Shown here: positions 6,527-13,428 of the stretch, piece by piece
Layout of the letters: each line of letters starts with the position of its first letter
Position numbering within the stretch: position 1 is the stretch's first letter
IMG/VR virus record: IMGVR_UViG_3300045012_000175
Location: 1-38,599 of that record
Source: a virus
Reading direction: 5' to 3' (one strand)
Length of the DNA stretch: 38,599 nt
Position numbers and translations under genes: made by a program
The notes under the pieces: model-generated
Databases searched by the model: none
What the model was told of the DNA's origin: nothing
What the model saw: only the letters and a program-made list of their open reading frames with translations

Positions 6527-7142
6527 GTAGTATATGCATTTTTTCAATGTCTTTCTCCCGCTCGCCATCGTGAGAGCGAAGGTAGTAGTGGTACGATTTT
6601 TCCTGTAGCTCTATGGCACGTTGCCCCTTGGTCGGCGTGATCCCATGCGCCTGCATCCACTGACCAACAGCTACGTCGTCGATATGTTCGAAACCAAAGT
6701 CTTTCCTATCATCCCCGATCATCAGGTCCACCAGGTCGCGGGAAATGATTGTTCCAGCTCCTGAAACGTACGTCATGTTCACGGTGTTATACGGCTCATT
6801 TTTGTAGTGGCCGATGGCGCCGCAATAAAGACTGTGGCGTGGGAGTGGCTCCAGGAAACGGTACAGTGCCGGAATATCCACATACGCGCCAGTGTTTGTT
6901 TTCATCACATAGTCAAAGTCTTCTGATGAGTGCTCGGTCAAAAAGTCAAGAAACTTCCACAGCATAGCGCCGTATCCTTCCGGCCTCCACCACACCCAGT
7001 CGCCTGGCTGGATGTTTTTGTGGTTGTTGCCCCAGAGGTAATAGACATCGGGGTTGTCTTTGCCCCACGTCTCCCTGATCCCATCAGCCAGAAGCGGATG
7101 CTGCAGCCATTCGGCACAAAGGACGGTGAAGAGGATTTTCAT
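6486..7142 (-). CDS. GT31 (galactosyltransferase)-like protein lacking DxD
   Basis: A 218-residue protein resembling the beta-1,3-galactosyltransferase (GT31) fold, a family better known from eukaryotes. It shows ADGIRETWG near the N-terminus (the R-tW motif), FDYVMKTNTGAYVD at about residues 76-89 where GT31 enzymes have K-DDD-fv, then LYCG, TYVSGAGTIISRDLVDLM (the Y--G-GY--s-d motif), and HIDDVAVGQWM (the E/D-DV--G motif). The DxD metal site reads TNTG, so the usual acidic residues are missing. The enzyme may be inactive, metal-independent or a lectin-like derivative. It overlaps its neighbours on both sides. Confidence 0.75.
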   Translation of the reverse strand: MKILFTVLCAEWLQHPLLADGIRETWGKDNPDVYYLWGNNHKNIQPGDWVWWRPEGYGAMLWKFLDFLTEHSSEDFDYVMKTNTGAYVDIPALYRFLEPLPRHSLYCGAIGHYKNEPYNTVNMTYVSGAGTIISRDLVDLMIGDDRKDFGFEHIDDVAVGQWMQAHGITPTKGQRAIELQEKSYHYYLRSHDGEREKDIEKMHILHEQRKTTDSRRVV

Positions 7143-7375
7143 GGTTCGATGGGCTTTAGATCAGGGACACGTTGTATTAAGAATGATAACCGCTTTTGCT
7201 GTTTTGCTAAAGTATCTAATTCTATGTCACCAGTTTCGGTATTTATTTTAGCTTTTTTACTATATAACGGAATCAGTATAACAGAATTATCTTTCGTGTA
7301 ATGAGCTTTAAATACTGTCGCAGTGTTAGATGCCTCTAATTTCATTATATAAAATTCGCCTTCTTCGATGTTCAT
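7139..7375 (-). CDS. Hypothetical small protein
   Basis: A 78-residue protein with alternating strand-like segments (EFYIMKLEA, TVFKAHYTK, SVILIPLYSK) and a GD-ELDTLAKQQKRL helix near the C-terminus, suggesting a small beta-rich fold. No family is recognised. ATGA overlaps join it to the glycosyltransferase-like genes on both sides (7139-7142 and 7372-7375). It may be an accessory subunit of those enzymes, but only position supports this. Confidence 0.5.
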   Translation of the reverse strand: MNIEEGEFYIMKLEASNTATVFKAHYTKDNSVILIPLYSKKAKINTETGDIELDTLAKQQKRLSFLIQRVPDLKPIEP

Positions 7376-8169
7376 AATAGTTCTTTGTATTTAGTGTGAT
7401 ATTCAAACAACCATTCAAAATCTTCATCCGGATATTGTATTGTCAGCAGCTCTACGATGTTGCTGAACGCTGGTTCCTCATATCCTGGCCGCCAAAGGTG
7501 CGCGTCTAGCAACGTTGGGCCACAGTAACTGCGCCAGTTCACGTCGTCACGATCTGCCCTGTTCATGGCGAATTGAGTGCCGGGTCGGGCGCGGTTTTGA
7601 AACGCTATCGGCTGATCAAACGATAGCTGTCGGTACAGGAGCGATTGATCAAAAGACCATTGATGGCCCCTAAAGTTTTCGCATTCTATTGGTCCCAACT
7701 CTGCGTCAAGGCATTCCTGCAGCGTGCGCCCCTTGATCTTCATCGCCTCGCGCCACCTGCTTACGCGTCCTGAAATATAGCAAACTGGATACTGCTTTTG
7801 CGGTACAAGATCTACGCCGAGAATATTCATATAGTCGTCGTCCGGAAAAACGTCTCTGAACACTATCATATCTGCGTCGGAGGTGATAAGGATGTCGTTT
7901 GGATCAACGATGCCATCTGCTGCCGCGAATAGTCTTCCAACCTGCGCGTACGTAGCCTGCTTATCTTCCGGCGCAATAAATGTAGCACACCAGCCATAAT
8001 TATTAATTTCGAGCGCCTTCATCAGCGCAAAATGTGCGGCTTTACTAATAACAGCCGGGATGATACAAATTGTTCTGATCCCCAGTTTCCCCCAACACCA
8101 CGCAGCTATCGGCACAAAAAAACTATATAGGGGATCGCTGGTAGTTGATATGACTGCGTATTTTTTCAC
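7372..8169 (-). CDS. GT-A-type glycosyltransferase-like protein
   Basis: A 265-residue protein. The nucleotide-sugar binding DxD is seen as ILITSDADMIVFRD (about residues 92-105), with the preceding helical segment that places it in a GT-A fold. A C-terminal region rich in aromatic and His residues (HLWRPGYEEPAFSN) could contribute to the acceptor site. The N-terminus, MKKYAVISTTSDPLYSFFVP, reads as the first beta strand of a Rossmann-like fold; it is not a signal peptide. It lies in the same operon as four other glycosyltransferase-like genes. Sugar and acceptor unknown. Confidence 0.72.
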   Translation of the reverse strand: MKKYAVISTTSDPLYSFFVPIAAWCWGKLGIRTICIIPAVISKAAHFALMKALEINNYGWCATFIAPEDKQATYAQVGRLFAAADGIVDPNDILITSDADMIVFRDVFPDDDYMNILGVDLVPQKQYPVCYISGRVSRWREAMKIKGRTLQECLDAELGPIECENFRGHQWSFDQSLLYRQLSFDQPIAFQNRARPGTQFAMNRADRDDVNWRSYCGPTLLDAHLWRPGYEEPAFSNIVELLTIQYPDEDFEWLFEYHTKYKELL

Positions 8170-8459
8170 CCTATGATTTTGAGTAAGTGAGCTTCGATTT
8201 CATCGAGCATCCTATTGTTGGCGTATATCTCCTGCAACCTGGCTTCGCAAAATTGCGCGAAATCAGTGATGGCCGGATCTTTAGGTTTCTCTACTTGTTC
8301 TGGTTTACGAAGATTGAGGATATCATGCAGCCTTGACTGGATCCGGTTGATAGTGCACTGCTGCGTGCTGAGATAGTCGCTCAAATTCTGCCCGAATTGT
8401 TTTAACATTGGGTTAGACGCTTCCTGTACTGGTGCTGGATTTACTGCTCCTTGATACAT
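8166..8459 (-). CDS. Hypothetical helical protein
   Basis: A 97-residue protein, mainly helical, with heptad-like stretches (LKQFGQNLSDYLSTQQ, then INRIQSRLHDILNL) and a second helical part at the C-terminus (RLQEIYANNRMLDEIEAHLL). It is likely to form a short coiled coil. No family is recognised. Its stop is ATGA-coupled to the glycosyltransferase-like gene at 7372-8169; the gene before it ends 34 bp upstream. Confidence 0.5.
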   Translation of the reverse strand: MYQGAVNPAPVQEASNPMLKQFGQNLSDYLSTQQCTINRIQSRLHDILNLRKPEQVEKPKDPAITDFAQFCEARLQEIYANNRMLDEIEAHLLKIIG

Positions 8460-8493
8460 ATATTTTTATTTTGTGCGCCGGGGTAGCGCGGGT

Positions 8494-9174
8494 TTAAATC
8501 CCCTGTAAAAAAAAGATGACTTCCTCCGGATTATGCTGCGGCCAGTAGGCGACAGCCTCTGTGCTGTATTTGTTGGTGAGCCCCAGTTGATACATTGCCA
8601 GCGAAAAGCAGGACTGATCCTGGCGAAAATGCAAGAAACGTGGATCACTCGACTGGCCATCATGGTTCCGGCTCCCCTTACTCAGGCCACTCTCAACGTA
8701 CGATTTCCACAGACGATAAAGCCGTGCACCATCAGGGTTATCCATTCGAAAGCCGAGAAACCCTCCGGCCCATTCGTTGGCATCAGCTACCTGGTCGCGG
8801 GTTAGGCGTAAGGTGGCCAGCACACTGTCACTGATTGTCTGCCCCAAGTTGTACCCTGTCCTAAAGCAATAGAACCCCTGTTCATCAATGATATCAAATA
8901 TCGTCATCGGTGATTTTACGGCCCAAAAACTTGCATCCACCCAAAGAATGTGAGTGTATCCTGCTTCTATAGCCCAGTCGATGGCACTGATCTTGAATGC
9001 GTACGGGAACTGTTCGTGACTGGGGCTGTTGGGCGGATACTCATTCTTCCATGTATGCCACGGTATCGGAGAGCCCACGAAGTTCAGCGAACGTTCAAGC
9101 CGCTCCACTCCTTTAGCGAACCACTGTCCGTTACCGCAGGAGAGAATGATTGGTCGCGTGTTATTGAGGTCCAT
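8494..9174 (-). CDS. Putative glycosyltransferase (GT-A-like)
   Basis: A 226-residue protein. The key segment is FKISAIDWAIEAGYTHILWVDASFWAVKSP (about residues 60-89), a helix then a strand ending in D-A-S, where GT-A enzymes carry DxD. Later EWAGGFLGFRMD and the C-terminal HFRQDQSCFS resemble the acceptor and 'DQ' motifs of small nucleotide-sugar transferases. The acidic pair is incomplete (DAS), so activity is less sure than for the gene at 7372-8169. Its start overlaps the stop of the GldL-like gene as TAATG. Confidence 0.62.
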   Translation of the reverse strand: MDLNNTRPIILSCGNGQWFAKGVERLERSLNFVGSPIPWHTWKNEYPPNSPSHEQFPYAFKISAIDWAIEAGYTHILWVDASFWAVKSPMTIFDIIDEQGFYCFRTGYNLGQTISDSVLATLRLTRDQVADANEWAGGFLGFRMDNPDGARLYRLWKSYVESGLSKGSRNHDGQSSDPRFLHFRQDQSCFSLAMYQLGLTNKYSTEAVAYWPQHNPEEVIFFLQGI

Positions 9175-9446
9175 TACTTATATATGCGGTTAAGAATAGA
9201 GTTGGTTGTGCGGATTTCTTTCACCACTTCATCATTCGGCTGCGATGGTGCACCTCCAACCTCGGAAGCCTTCGGCGGCGTGAAAGCATAAATCAGAAAG
9301 ATGACACACTCTGATAATAGTCCGGCTGTGAGAGCTGTATCAGCAAAATAGTGGTGTTCAATCTTACCCCAAGCGCCAAAAATAACAATGGCTGCTCCGA
9401 ATGAGAAGCAGAAATTAAGAACGGTCTCTCGTGTGAATCGTTTCAT
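9174..9446 (-). CDS. GldL-like two-segment membrane protein
   Basis: A 90-residue protein with membrane segments at about residues 10-26 and 38-55. The sequence GAAIVIFGAWGKIEHHYFAD, followed by ALTAGLLSECVIFLIYAFTP, closely follows the N-terminal membrane region of GldL, the Bacteroidota T9SS/gliding motor protein. That includes a Lys at the end of segment 1 (K28) and a Glu in segment 2 (E46) at the places of functionally important residues in GldL. GldL is about 215 residues, so only the membrane part is present, with a short tail. It may sit in the host inner membrane and interact with the motor, or serve as a holin-like protein; the first is inference from similarity. Confidence 0.68.
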   Translation of the reverse strand: MKRFTRETVLNFCFSFGAAIVIFGAWGKIEHHYFADTALTAGLLSECVIFLIYAFTPPKASEVGGAPSQPNDEVVKEIRTTNSILNRIYK

Positions 9447-9469
9447 TGTGTGTAGGTTTACGTAGAATT

Positions 9470-9766
9470 CTATCCATGCCAGACGCGTGTTGATTTAAAC
9501 TTGCCTTTAATATTTGCGTGGAAAAATTTTCCTACGCTGTCAACCTGCAACATCGCGTCGAAGATCGAGGGCGGTACCTCGTGGTAGTCCCACACTTCTC
9601 CTGATTTAAACCATACGCGGAGTGTGTTGTCCTGGTGGCCGATATGGCTGATTAATGACGAGGCGACGAGGGTTTGTTTCATTTTACGAGATTTTATTGC
9701 GTTATAAGTAGCTTCAGCGTGAGCGATTATTCCAGTTACTTTTGCGTGTATTACGTTCGGGTCCAT
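9470..9766 (-). CDS. KTSC domain protein
   Basis: A 98-residue protein. Residues about 36-96 match the KTSC domain pattern: SSLISHIGHQDNTLRVWFKS, GEVWDYHEVPPSIFDAMLQV, then SVGKFFHANIKGKF. KTSC domains (named for a Lys-tRNA synthetase-associated form) are common in phage and their role is not settled; a nucleic-acid or RNA-binding role has been suggested. About 35 helical residues precede the domain. The start overlaps the upstream stop as TAATG. Confidence 0.78.
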   Translation of the reverse strand: MDPNVIHAKVTGIIAHAEATYNAIKSRKMKQTLVASSLISHIGHQDNTLRVWFKSGEVWDYHEVPPSIFDAMLQVDSVGKFFHANIKGKFKSTRVWHG

Positions 9767-9975
9767 TATAACTTTTCGAAATATTCGTTTATAAATTTTT
9801 CATCCGCTGATGGCATAACTATACTCACGTAGCCGGTTTTGAAATTTAGTCTGGCTGTAGTATTTGGTTCCGGGCTTAACGATCCAAAAAAGAATCCATC
9901 GGCGCCTTTACCAATCTGGTGTCCCCCTTCAATTTGTAAATCATGTTTTAGTTTATGCGTTTTCTTTGATTCCAT
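9766..9975 (-). CDS. Hypothetical small protein
   Basis: 69 residues from the preferred Met at 9975 (87 if the Met at 10029 is used, which would increase overlap with the GT2 gene to 77 bp). The sequence is basic at first (MESKKTHKLKHDLQIEGGH) and then strand-rich (ARLNFKTGYVSIVMPSADEK) with a short terminal helix. No family is recognised. It lies between the GT2-like gene and the KTSC gene, overlapping both. Confidence 0.48.
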   Translation of the reverse strand: MESKKTHKLKHDLQIEGGHQIGKGADGFFFGSLSPEPNTTARLNFKTGYVSIVMPSADEKFINEYFEKL

Positions 9976-10636
9976 AGCGTTCGTTGTGATTTGTTGATGT
10001 ACGTCTATACAAATAAATTTCCGAATCAATGTGGATCTCTTCTCTCAGCATTGGCCTGATAAGTCTTGCGAAGTCGTGGTCCTCGCCGAAGCGCATATCA
10101 GCAACACCAATGTGGCAGCAATAGTCTCTACGAATCACAGATTTAAAGAAAGGTGTGCGATGAAAATGAAAGCCATCCTCCAATTCTCGGTCGCCTTCGC
10201 CTTCCCAATCAGGATAGCGCAGTGAATGGTTGGATTTCTTGATCACCCCATCCATATCGCAGTGCTCCTGGTAAGTCACGCAATCAGGCCTACTCTCAAG
10301 GGCGTACATAATCTGTGCGAGTGCGGTTTCTGCAACCCAATCATCGCTGTCCCATTGAACCGCGTACAACCCAGATGCGAGGCGGTAGAGGCGGTCGCGT
10401 TTTGTCCCCACGCTGATCTGCCGGTCGTCTTCATAATAATGTAGGCTGATGTTGGGTGAATACCAACCTCCAATCGTAGATCCATCCTCCTTCTTCCCCG
10501 AAAGAAAACCACGGAATTCGGTGGCGTCCGTAAGCTGCATAGCCTGGCGAAGAAATTCTCCTACCAGGCTATCGCAGGCCTGTCTTCTGTCGGGCGTACT
10601 CGGAATTAGTATAGATAGTATTGGGTTAGTAAGCAT
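9953..10636 (-). CDS. GT2-like glycosyltransferase
   Basis: A 227-residue protein of the GT2 (GT-A) type. It begins with the usual first strand and helix (ILSILIPSTPDRRQACDSL). The DxD motif appears as YAVQWDSDDWVAETAL (about residues 91-106), placing the metal-binding acidic residues, and EDHDFARLIRP near residue 193 matches the catalytic 'ED' region. The size fits a single-domain soluble GT2. It belongs to the glycan operon; donor and acceptor unknown. Confidence 0.82.
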   Translation of the reverse strand: MLTNPILSILIPSTPDRRQACDSLVGEFLRQAMQLTDATEFRGFLSGKKEDGSTIGGWYSPNISLHYYEDDRQISVGTKRDRLYRLASGLYAVQWDSDDWVAETALAQIMYALESRPDCVTYQEHCDMDGVIKKSNHSLRYPDWEGEGDRELEDGFHFHRTPFFKSVIRRDYCCHIGVADMRFGEDHDFARLIRPMLREEIHIDSEIYLYRRTSTNHNERYGIKENA

Positions 10637-10638
10637 TA

Positions 10639-10908
10639 TTATTGATTGTCTATGGCTACAATTATCGTTGCTTTATATTTTTGACCTGATGTTTCAAATT
10701 TCATAAGACCATTATTCCCAGGACCGATTCTCTGAGCGAAAATTTCGGCTCCTACGTGAGAATACCAGCCTCTTTCAAAATCGTGAGCTATTTCAGTCAG
10801 ATTCGAAATAGCGGCTTTAACCATGTCATTACCGCGGATCTCATTATACTTAGTAAGGTTATTTATAACCGAAATAATATCATCCTGTTTCTTAAAACCG
10901 TCATTCAT
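10639..10908 (-). CDS. Hypothetical small protein
   Basis: An 89-residue protein, helical in its first 45 residues (MNDGFKKQDDIISVINNLTK..., KAAISNLTEIAHDFERG) and strand-rich at the end (KYKATIIVAIDNQ). No family is recognised. It is coupled by ATGA to the glycosyltransferase-like gene upstream and ends 2 bp before the start of the GT2 gene downstream. Confidence 0.5.
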   Translation of the reverse strand: MNDGFKKQDDIISVINNLTKYNEIRGNDMVKAAISNLTEIAHDFERGWYSHVGAEIFAQRIGPGNNGLMKFETSGQKYKATIIVAIDNQ

Positions 10909-11576
10909 AAATCAAAATTATTTGCCTCGCGTTTTTCGTAATTTAATTTATCTTCTGAATATCCTATCTCCTGCTGCTCGTCGAACATGGCGTCTCGTGG
11001 CAAATGCCCATAAGCCGGATTCATATGAATGCAGATTGGTGTTGGAATAAACAGATAGCGTTCTCTTAAGCGAGCCACCTCTGTTGCCTCGTTGTCGCAG
11101 AACAGCGACTTATACGATGGATGGTAGACGTAATGATCGCGCTGGTAGTAGGCCCTCCCAATCACAGACATTACAGATACTCTCTCTGCTGAATCGCGCT
11201 CAACGAAATGTATAAACCAATCAAGGTCTTCAGGCATGTAGTCCATAATCAGGCGGTCCCAGCCTTTTACGCACATGGCCATATCGTCTGAAAAGGCGAC
11301 AAGAATATCCCAATCAGCGGGGACGCGGTTGAATGCATCGACTTTGCTTTTACTGTAACCGATATCCATCGTCACTTTTATTTCTGGATTTGTCCCCCAA
11401 TATTCTGCTATTTCGCGTCTATACGTTCCTAGCGACAGATCATCCATATCAAGTACTGCATTAACTCGAAAGAGGTTGGGATCTACACAGTTGCCATATA
11501 TTGAAAACAGCCCATCCATGAATCTCTGCGGTCTTCCGCGACTTGGGTATTGTATGAGGATGGGGCGGTGGGTCAT
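10905..11576 (-). CDS. GT-A-type glycosyltransferase-like protein
   Basis: A 223-residue protein starting PILIQYPSRGRPQRFMDGLF, the first strand and 'SRGRP' turn common in small GT2-like enzymes. An acidic pair appears in ILVAFSDDMAMCVKGWDRLI (about residues 91-110), as expected for the metal site, and LFCDNEATEV near residue 155 may be the second acidic motif. The gene directly follows the GroES-like gene with an ATGA overlap (11573-11576). Confidence 0.72.
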   Translation of the reverse strand: MTHRPILIQYPSRGRPQRFMDGLFSIYGNCVDPNLFRVNAVLDMDDLSLGTYRREIAEYWGTNPEIKVTMDIGYSKSKVDAFNRVPADWDILVAFSDDMAMCVKGWDRLIMDYMPEDLDWFIHFVERDSAERVSVMSVIGRAYYQRDHYVYHPSYKSLFCDNEATEVARLRERYLFIPTPICIHMNPAYGHLPRDAMFDEQQEIGYSEDKLNYEKREANNFDL

Positions 11577-11830
11577 ACTACTCCATATATTTCTGATGGA
11601 AGATCACGTAACAAAAGAAACAGTTTGCCATCAATTTCATACTGCACGCCAGCGCCAGCGGGATGAAGGATTTTGTCCTTCGCTTTGCAGTCGCTGTCTG
11701 GGCCAGCTTTCACAACTTCGCTGACCTTGGTTGGACTGTGAGCCGGCGATAGCACCAGCCCTCCTGCCGTTTTCTTTTCAGAGGGTTTCTCCGTTTTGCA
11801 TAGAACCCAATCGTGTTTCATTCGTTTCAT
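11573..11830 (-). CDS. groES: GroES-like co-chaperonin
   Basis: An 85-residue protein of the Cpn10 family. The order is as in GroES: strand DWVLCKTEK, mobile loop KKTAGGLVLSPAHSP (about residues 19-33, where GroES contacts GroEL), strand VSEVVKAGPDS, the KAKDKILHP turn, and the C-terminal GKLFLLLRDLPSEIYGVV. It is about a dozen residues shorter than bacterial GroES (about 97). Phage co-chaperonins such as T4 gp31 replace host GroES so that GroEL can fold large capsid proteins. It is the first gene of the minus-strand operon, facing the virion operon across a 71 bp gap. Confidence 0.88.
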   Translation of the reverse strand: MKRMKHDWVLCKTEKPSEKKTAGGLVLSPAHSPTKVSEVVKAGPDSDCKAKDKILHPAGAGVQYEIDGKLFLLLRDLPSEIYGVV

Positions 11831-11901
11831 TGGACGAAGATAATGTTGAACTTTGAAATAAAAAAATATTTTATTATAATTTATTTATTTATCTTTATCG
11901 C
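11831..11901. promoter_or_regulatory. Divergent promoter region
   Basis: 71 bp, AT-rich, between the GroES-like gene (minus) and the HTH gene (plus). It must contain the promoters of both operons unless they start further inside. On the minus strand TATCTTCG lies about 15-20 bp before the ATG, close to the Bacteroidota -7 element TAnnTTTG. On the plus strand only weak matches (TAATTTAT) can be seen after a TTTG. The assignment is by position. Confidence 0.4.
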
Positions 11902-12090
11902 ATGGAAAAATTAGACAGGGAGATACTGCAGTATTTCGCTGATGGAAAAAAACAATCTGAAATCGCGAGGCTGAAAAAAACTTCTCAGCCAACAATTGCT
12001 ACGCGCATGCGCATTATCAGAGGCATTCTCTCTGCCAAATCCACGCCACACGCTATTGCTATTGCGTTCAGACAAAAACTCATCAAATGA
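11902..12090 (+). CDS. LuxR-type HTH small regulator
   Basis: A 62-residue protein consisting almost entirely of a LuxR/GerE-type helix-turn-helix: LDREILQYFADGKKQSEIAR, then KTSQPTIATRMRIIRGILSA, matching 'L---E-eVL-l-a-G-s--eIA--L--s--TV--h---I--KL'. There is no receiver or ligand domain. It is the first gene of the virion operon and ends with an ATGA overlap with the next gene. A stand-alone HTH at the junction of two divergent operons is a likely switch for one or both (inference). Confidence 0.7.
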   Translation: MEKLDREILQYFADGKKQSEIARLKKTSQPTIATRMRIIRGILSAKSTPHAIAIAFRQKLIK

Positions 12091-12698
12091 TCCAGTGCAC
12101 TCACAACCGCCTGATAATTTCCATCGACACGCAGTTCGCTGATCGGCGTGATATAGGGAACGGTCGCTATCTGTTCATAGAGACGAAATTTAATCCGGAA
12201 GAAAAAGTTTCCCTCACGGCGAAGGTAGAGTCCCTGCCTCGCGCGATAAGGAATGGACCAGGGCAAACCCTCGCGTTGGGCGCCCTGGCTGTGGGGGATA
12301 CGATTATGATACGCTATGATGTACTCGCTGAGACACGCGACCAGCCTGACCGAGATTCGATAAAATACCAGCATCAGATCATGGTTGACGGTGTGCCATT
12401 GTGGTTCTGCGATATCGAGCAGGTGCTGGCGAGGCGCAACGATGGCGCTTGGGAAATGATGAACGATTACGTGATGATTTCTCCAGTGGTGGACGCGACG
12501 GAACAGATCGGGTTGATCATTGTTCCTGAACACTACCGCCGCAAAAGGCTTGAAGGTGTTGGTCGCGTGATCTCAGGTCCCGACTCAGGCGAAATGGTGC
12601 GCTTTGCCAAGAAATTTGCGCAAGAGTACAGTGTAGATGGAGAGCCGATTCTCATCATCCGTGAGCGGTACGTGATGGGCACCGAGGCATCCGCCTAA
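12087..12698 (+). CDS. Protein with two GroES-like folds
   Basis: A 203-residue protein that reads as two Cpn10-like repeats. The first (about residues 8-113) has NRLIISIDTQFADR, a GRYLFIETKFNPEE loop, VGDTIMIRYDV and a C-terminal VDGVPLWFCDIEQVLARR. The second (about 121-200) has NDYVMISPVVDATEQIGLII with the loop VPEHYRRKRLEGVGRVISGP and VDGEPILIIRERYVMG. The order (strand, loop with GL/GR-hydrophobic, 'GD/GP' turn, 'dGe--l-i-e--vl') matches GroES twice. It is adjacent to, and divergent from, a normal single-domain GroES-like gene. It could bind chaperonin as a fused ring or be a structural head protein with this fold; the assignment is by eye. Confidence 0.6.
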   Translation: MIQCTHNRLIISIDTQFADRRDIGNGRYLFIETKFNPEEKVSLTAKVESLPRAIRNGPGQTLALGALAVGDTIMIRYDVLAETRDQPDRDSIKYQHQIMVDGVPLWFCDIEQVLARRNDGAWEMMNDYVMISPVVDATEQIGLIIVPEHYRRKRLEGVGRVISGPDSGEMVRFAKKFAQEYSVDGEPILIIRERYVMGTEASA

Positions 12699-12753
12699 AA
12701 TAATTGCGCAGCTTCCTGATTTATTGTAACTTACCCCGCAAACTACCCAAAAA

Positions 12754-13428
12754 TTGGATTTGCAGGAGATACACAACCGTTTCCTTGGGCTGATCAATAA
12801 ATCGCAAGGGGCGTACTATCCTCCTGGGCAGATTGACGAATGGCTCGATATGGGTCAGATGGCGGTGTTCAATACCTACTATCTTGAATTCGCTAAAAGC
12901 CAACGTATAGCAGACGCTCTGGCGCCTTTCAAAAAGAAATTCACTTTCACTAATGTCACTACTCCAGCAGGCATAGTCACTGTTCCATCGGATTATTTTG
13001 ATGCAATAAGAATCAGTATGATTGTGCAGACGCCGAATGGGCAAGTCCTAACCCGTCCATGCCCGCGCTTGAACGACGACGAGTTGACCGGGCGTATCAA
13101 CTCTCAGATCAAACCACCATCTGTAATGTGGCCAGTGTGCGAAACGATACTTAATTGGAATCTGCAGTTGTACCCAAAACAGCCACAAGCCGGGGAGTTG
13201 GCGTATCTGTCACGACCTGCTATTCCAAACTTCATGTACACAACAACCGGTGGTGTCATCATATACAACCAAGGGCTTAGTACGCAGATGGAGTGGGCAG
13301 ATAAAAATATTGATGAAATCCTGAACCTTGCAATAACATTAGCAGGAGTGAATACCAGGGAACAGGATTTAGTACAGTATGGAGAACAAAAAGAAACGCA
13401 GGACGCTACAAGTCCTGTTAAATCATGA
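12754..13428 (+). CDS. Ring/adaptor-like virion protein (crAss-like type)
   Basis: A 224-residue protein with a likely TTG start (no in-frame ATG until residue 33, yet residues 2-32 form a good helix, LQEIHNRFLGLINKSQGAYY). The middle is strand-rich, and the C-terminus has the ELAYLSRPAIPNF segment, LSTQMEWADKNIDEILNLAI and an 'AGVNTREQDLVQYGEQKE' helix. That pattern recurs in a family found next to the muzzle gene in crAss-like phages. A role in the portal-tail connector is inferred from that and from the position at the head of three similar-sized structural genes. ATGA overlaps the next gene. Confidence 0.6.
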   Translation: MDLQEIHNRFLGLINKSQGAYYPPGQIDEWLDMGQMAVFNTYYLEFAKSQRIADALAPFKKKFTFTNVTTPAGIVTVPSDYFDAIRISMIVQTPNGQVLTRPCPRLNDDELTGRINSQIKPPSVMWPVCETILNWNLQLYPKQPQAGELAYLSRPAIPNFMYTTTGGVIIYNQGLSTQMEWADKNIDEILNLAITLAGVNTREQDLVQYGEQKETQDATSPVKS

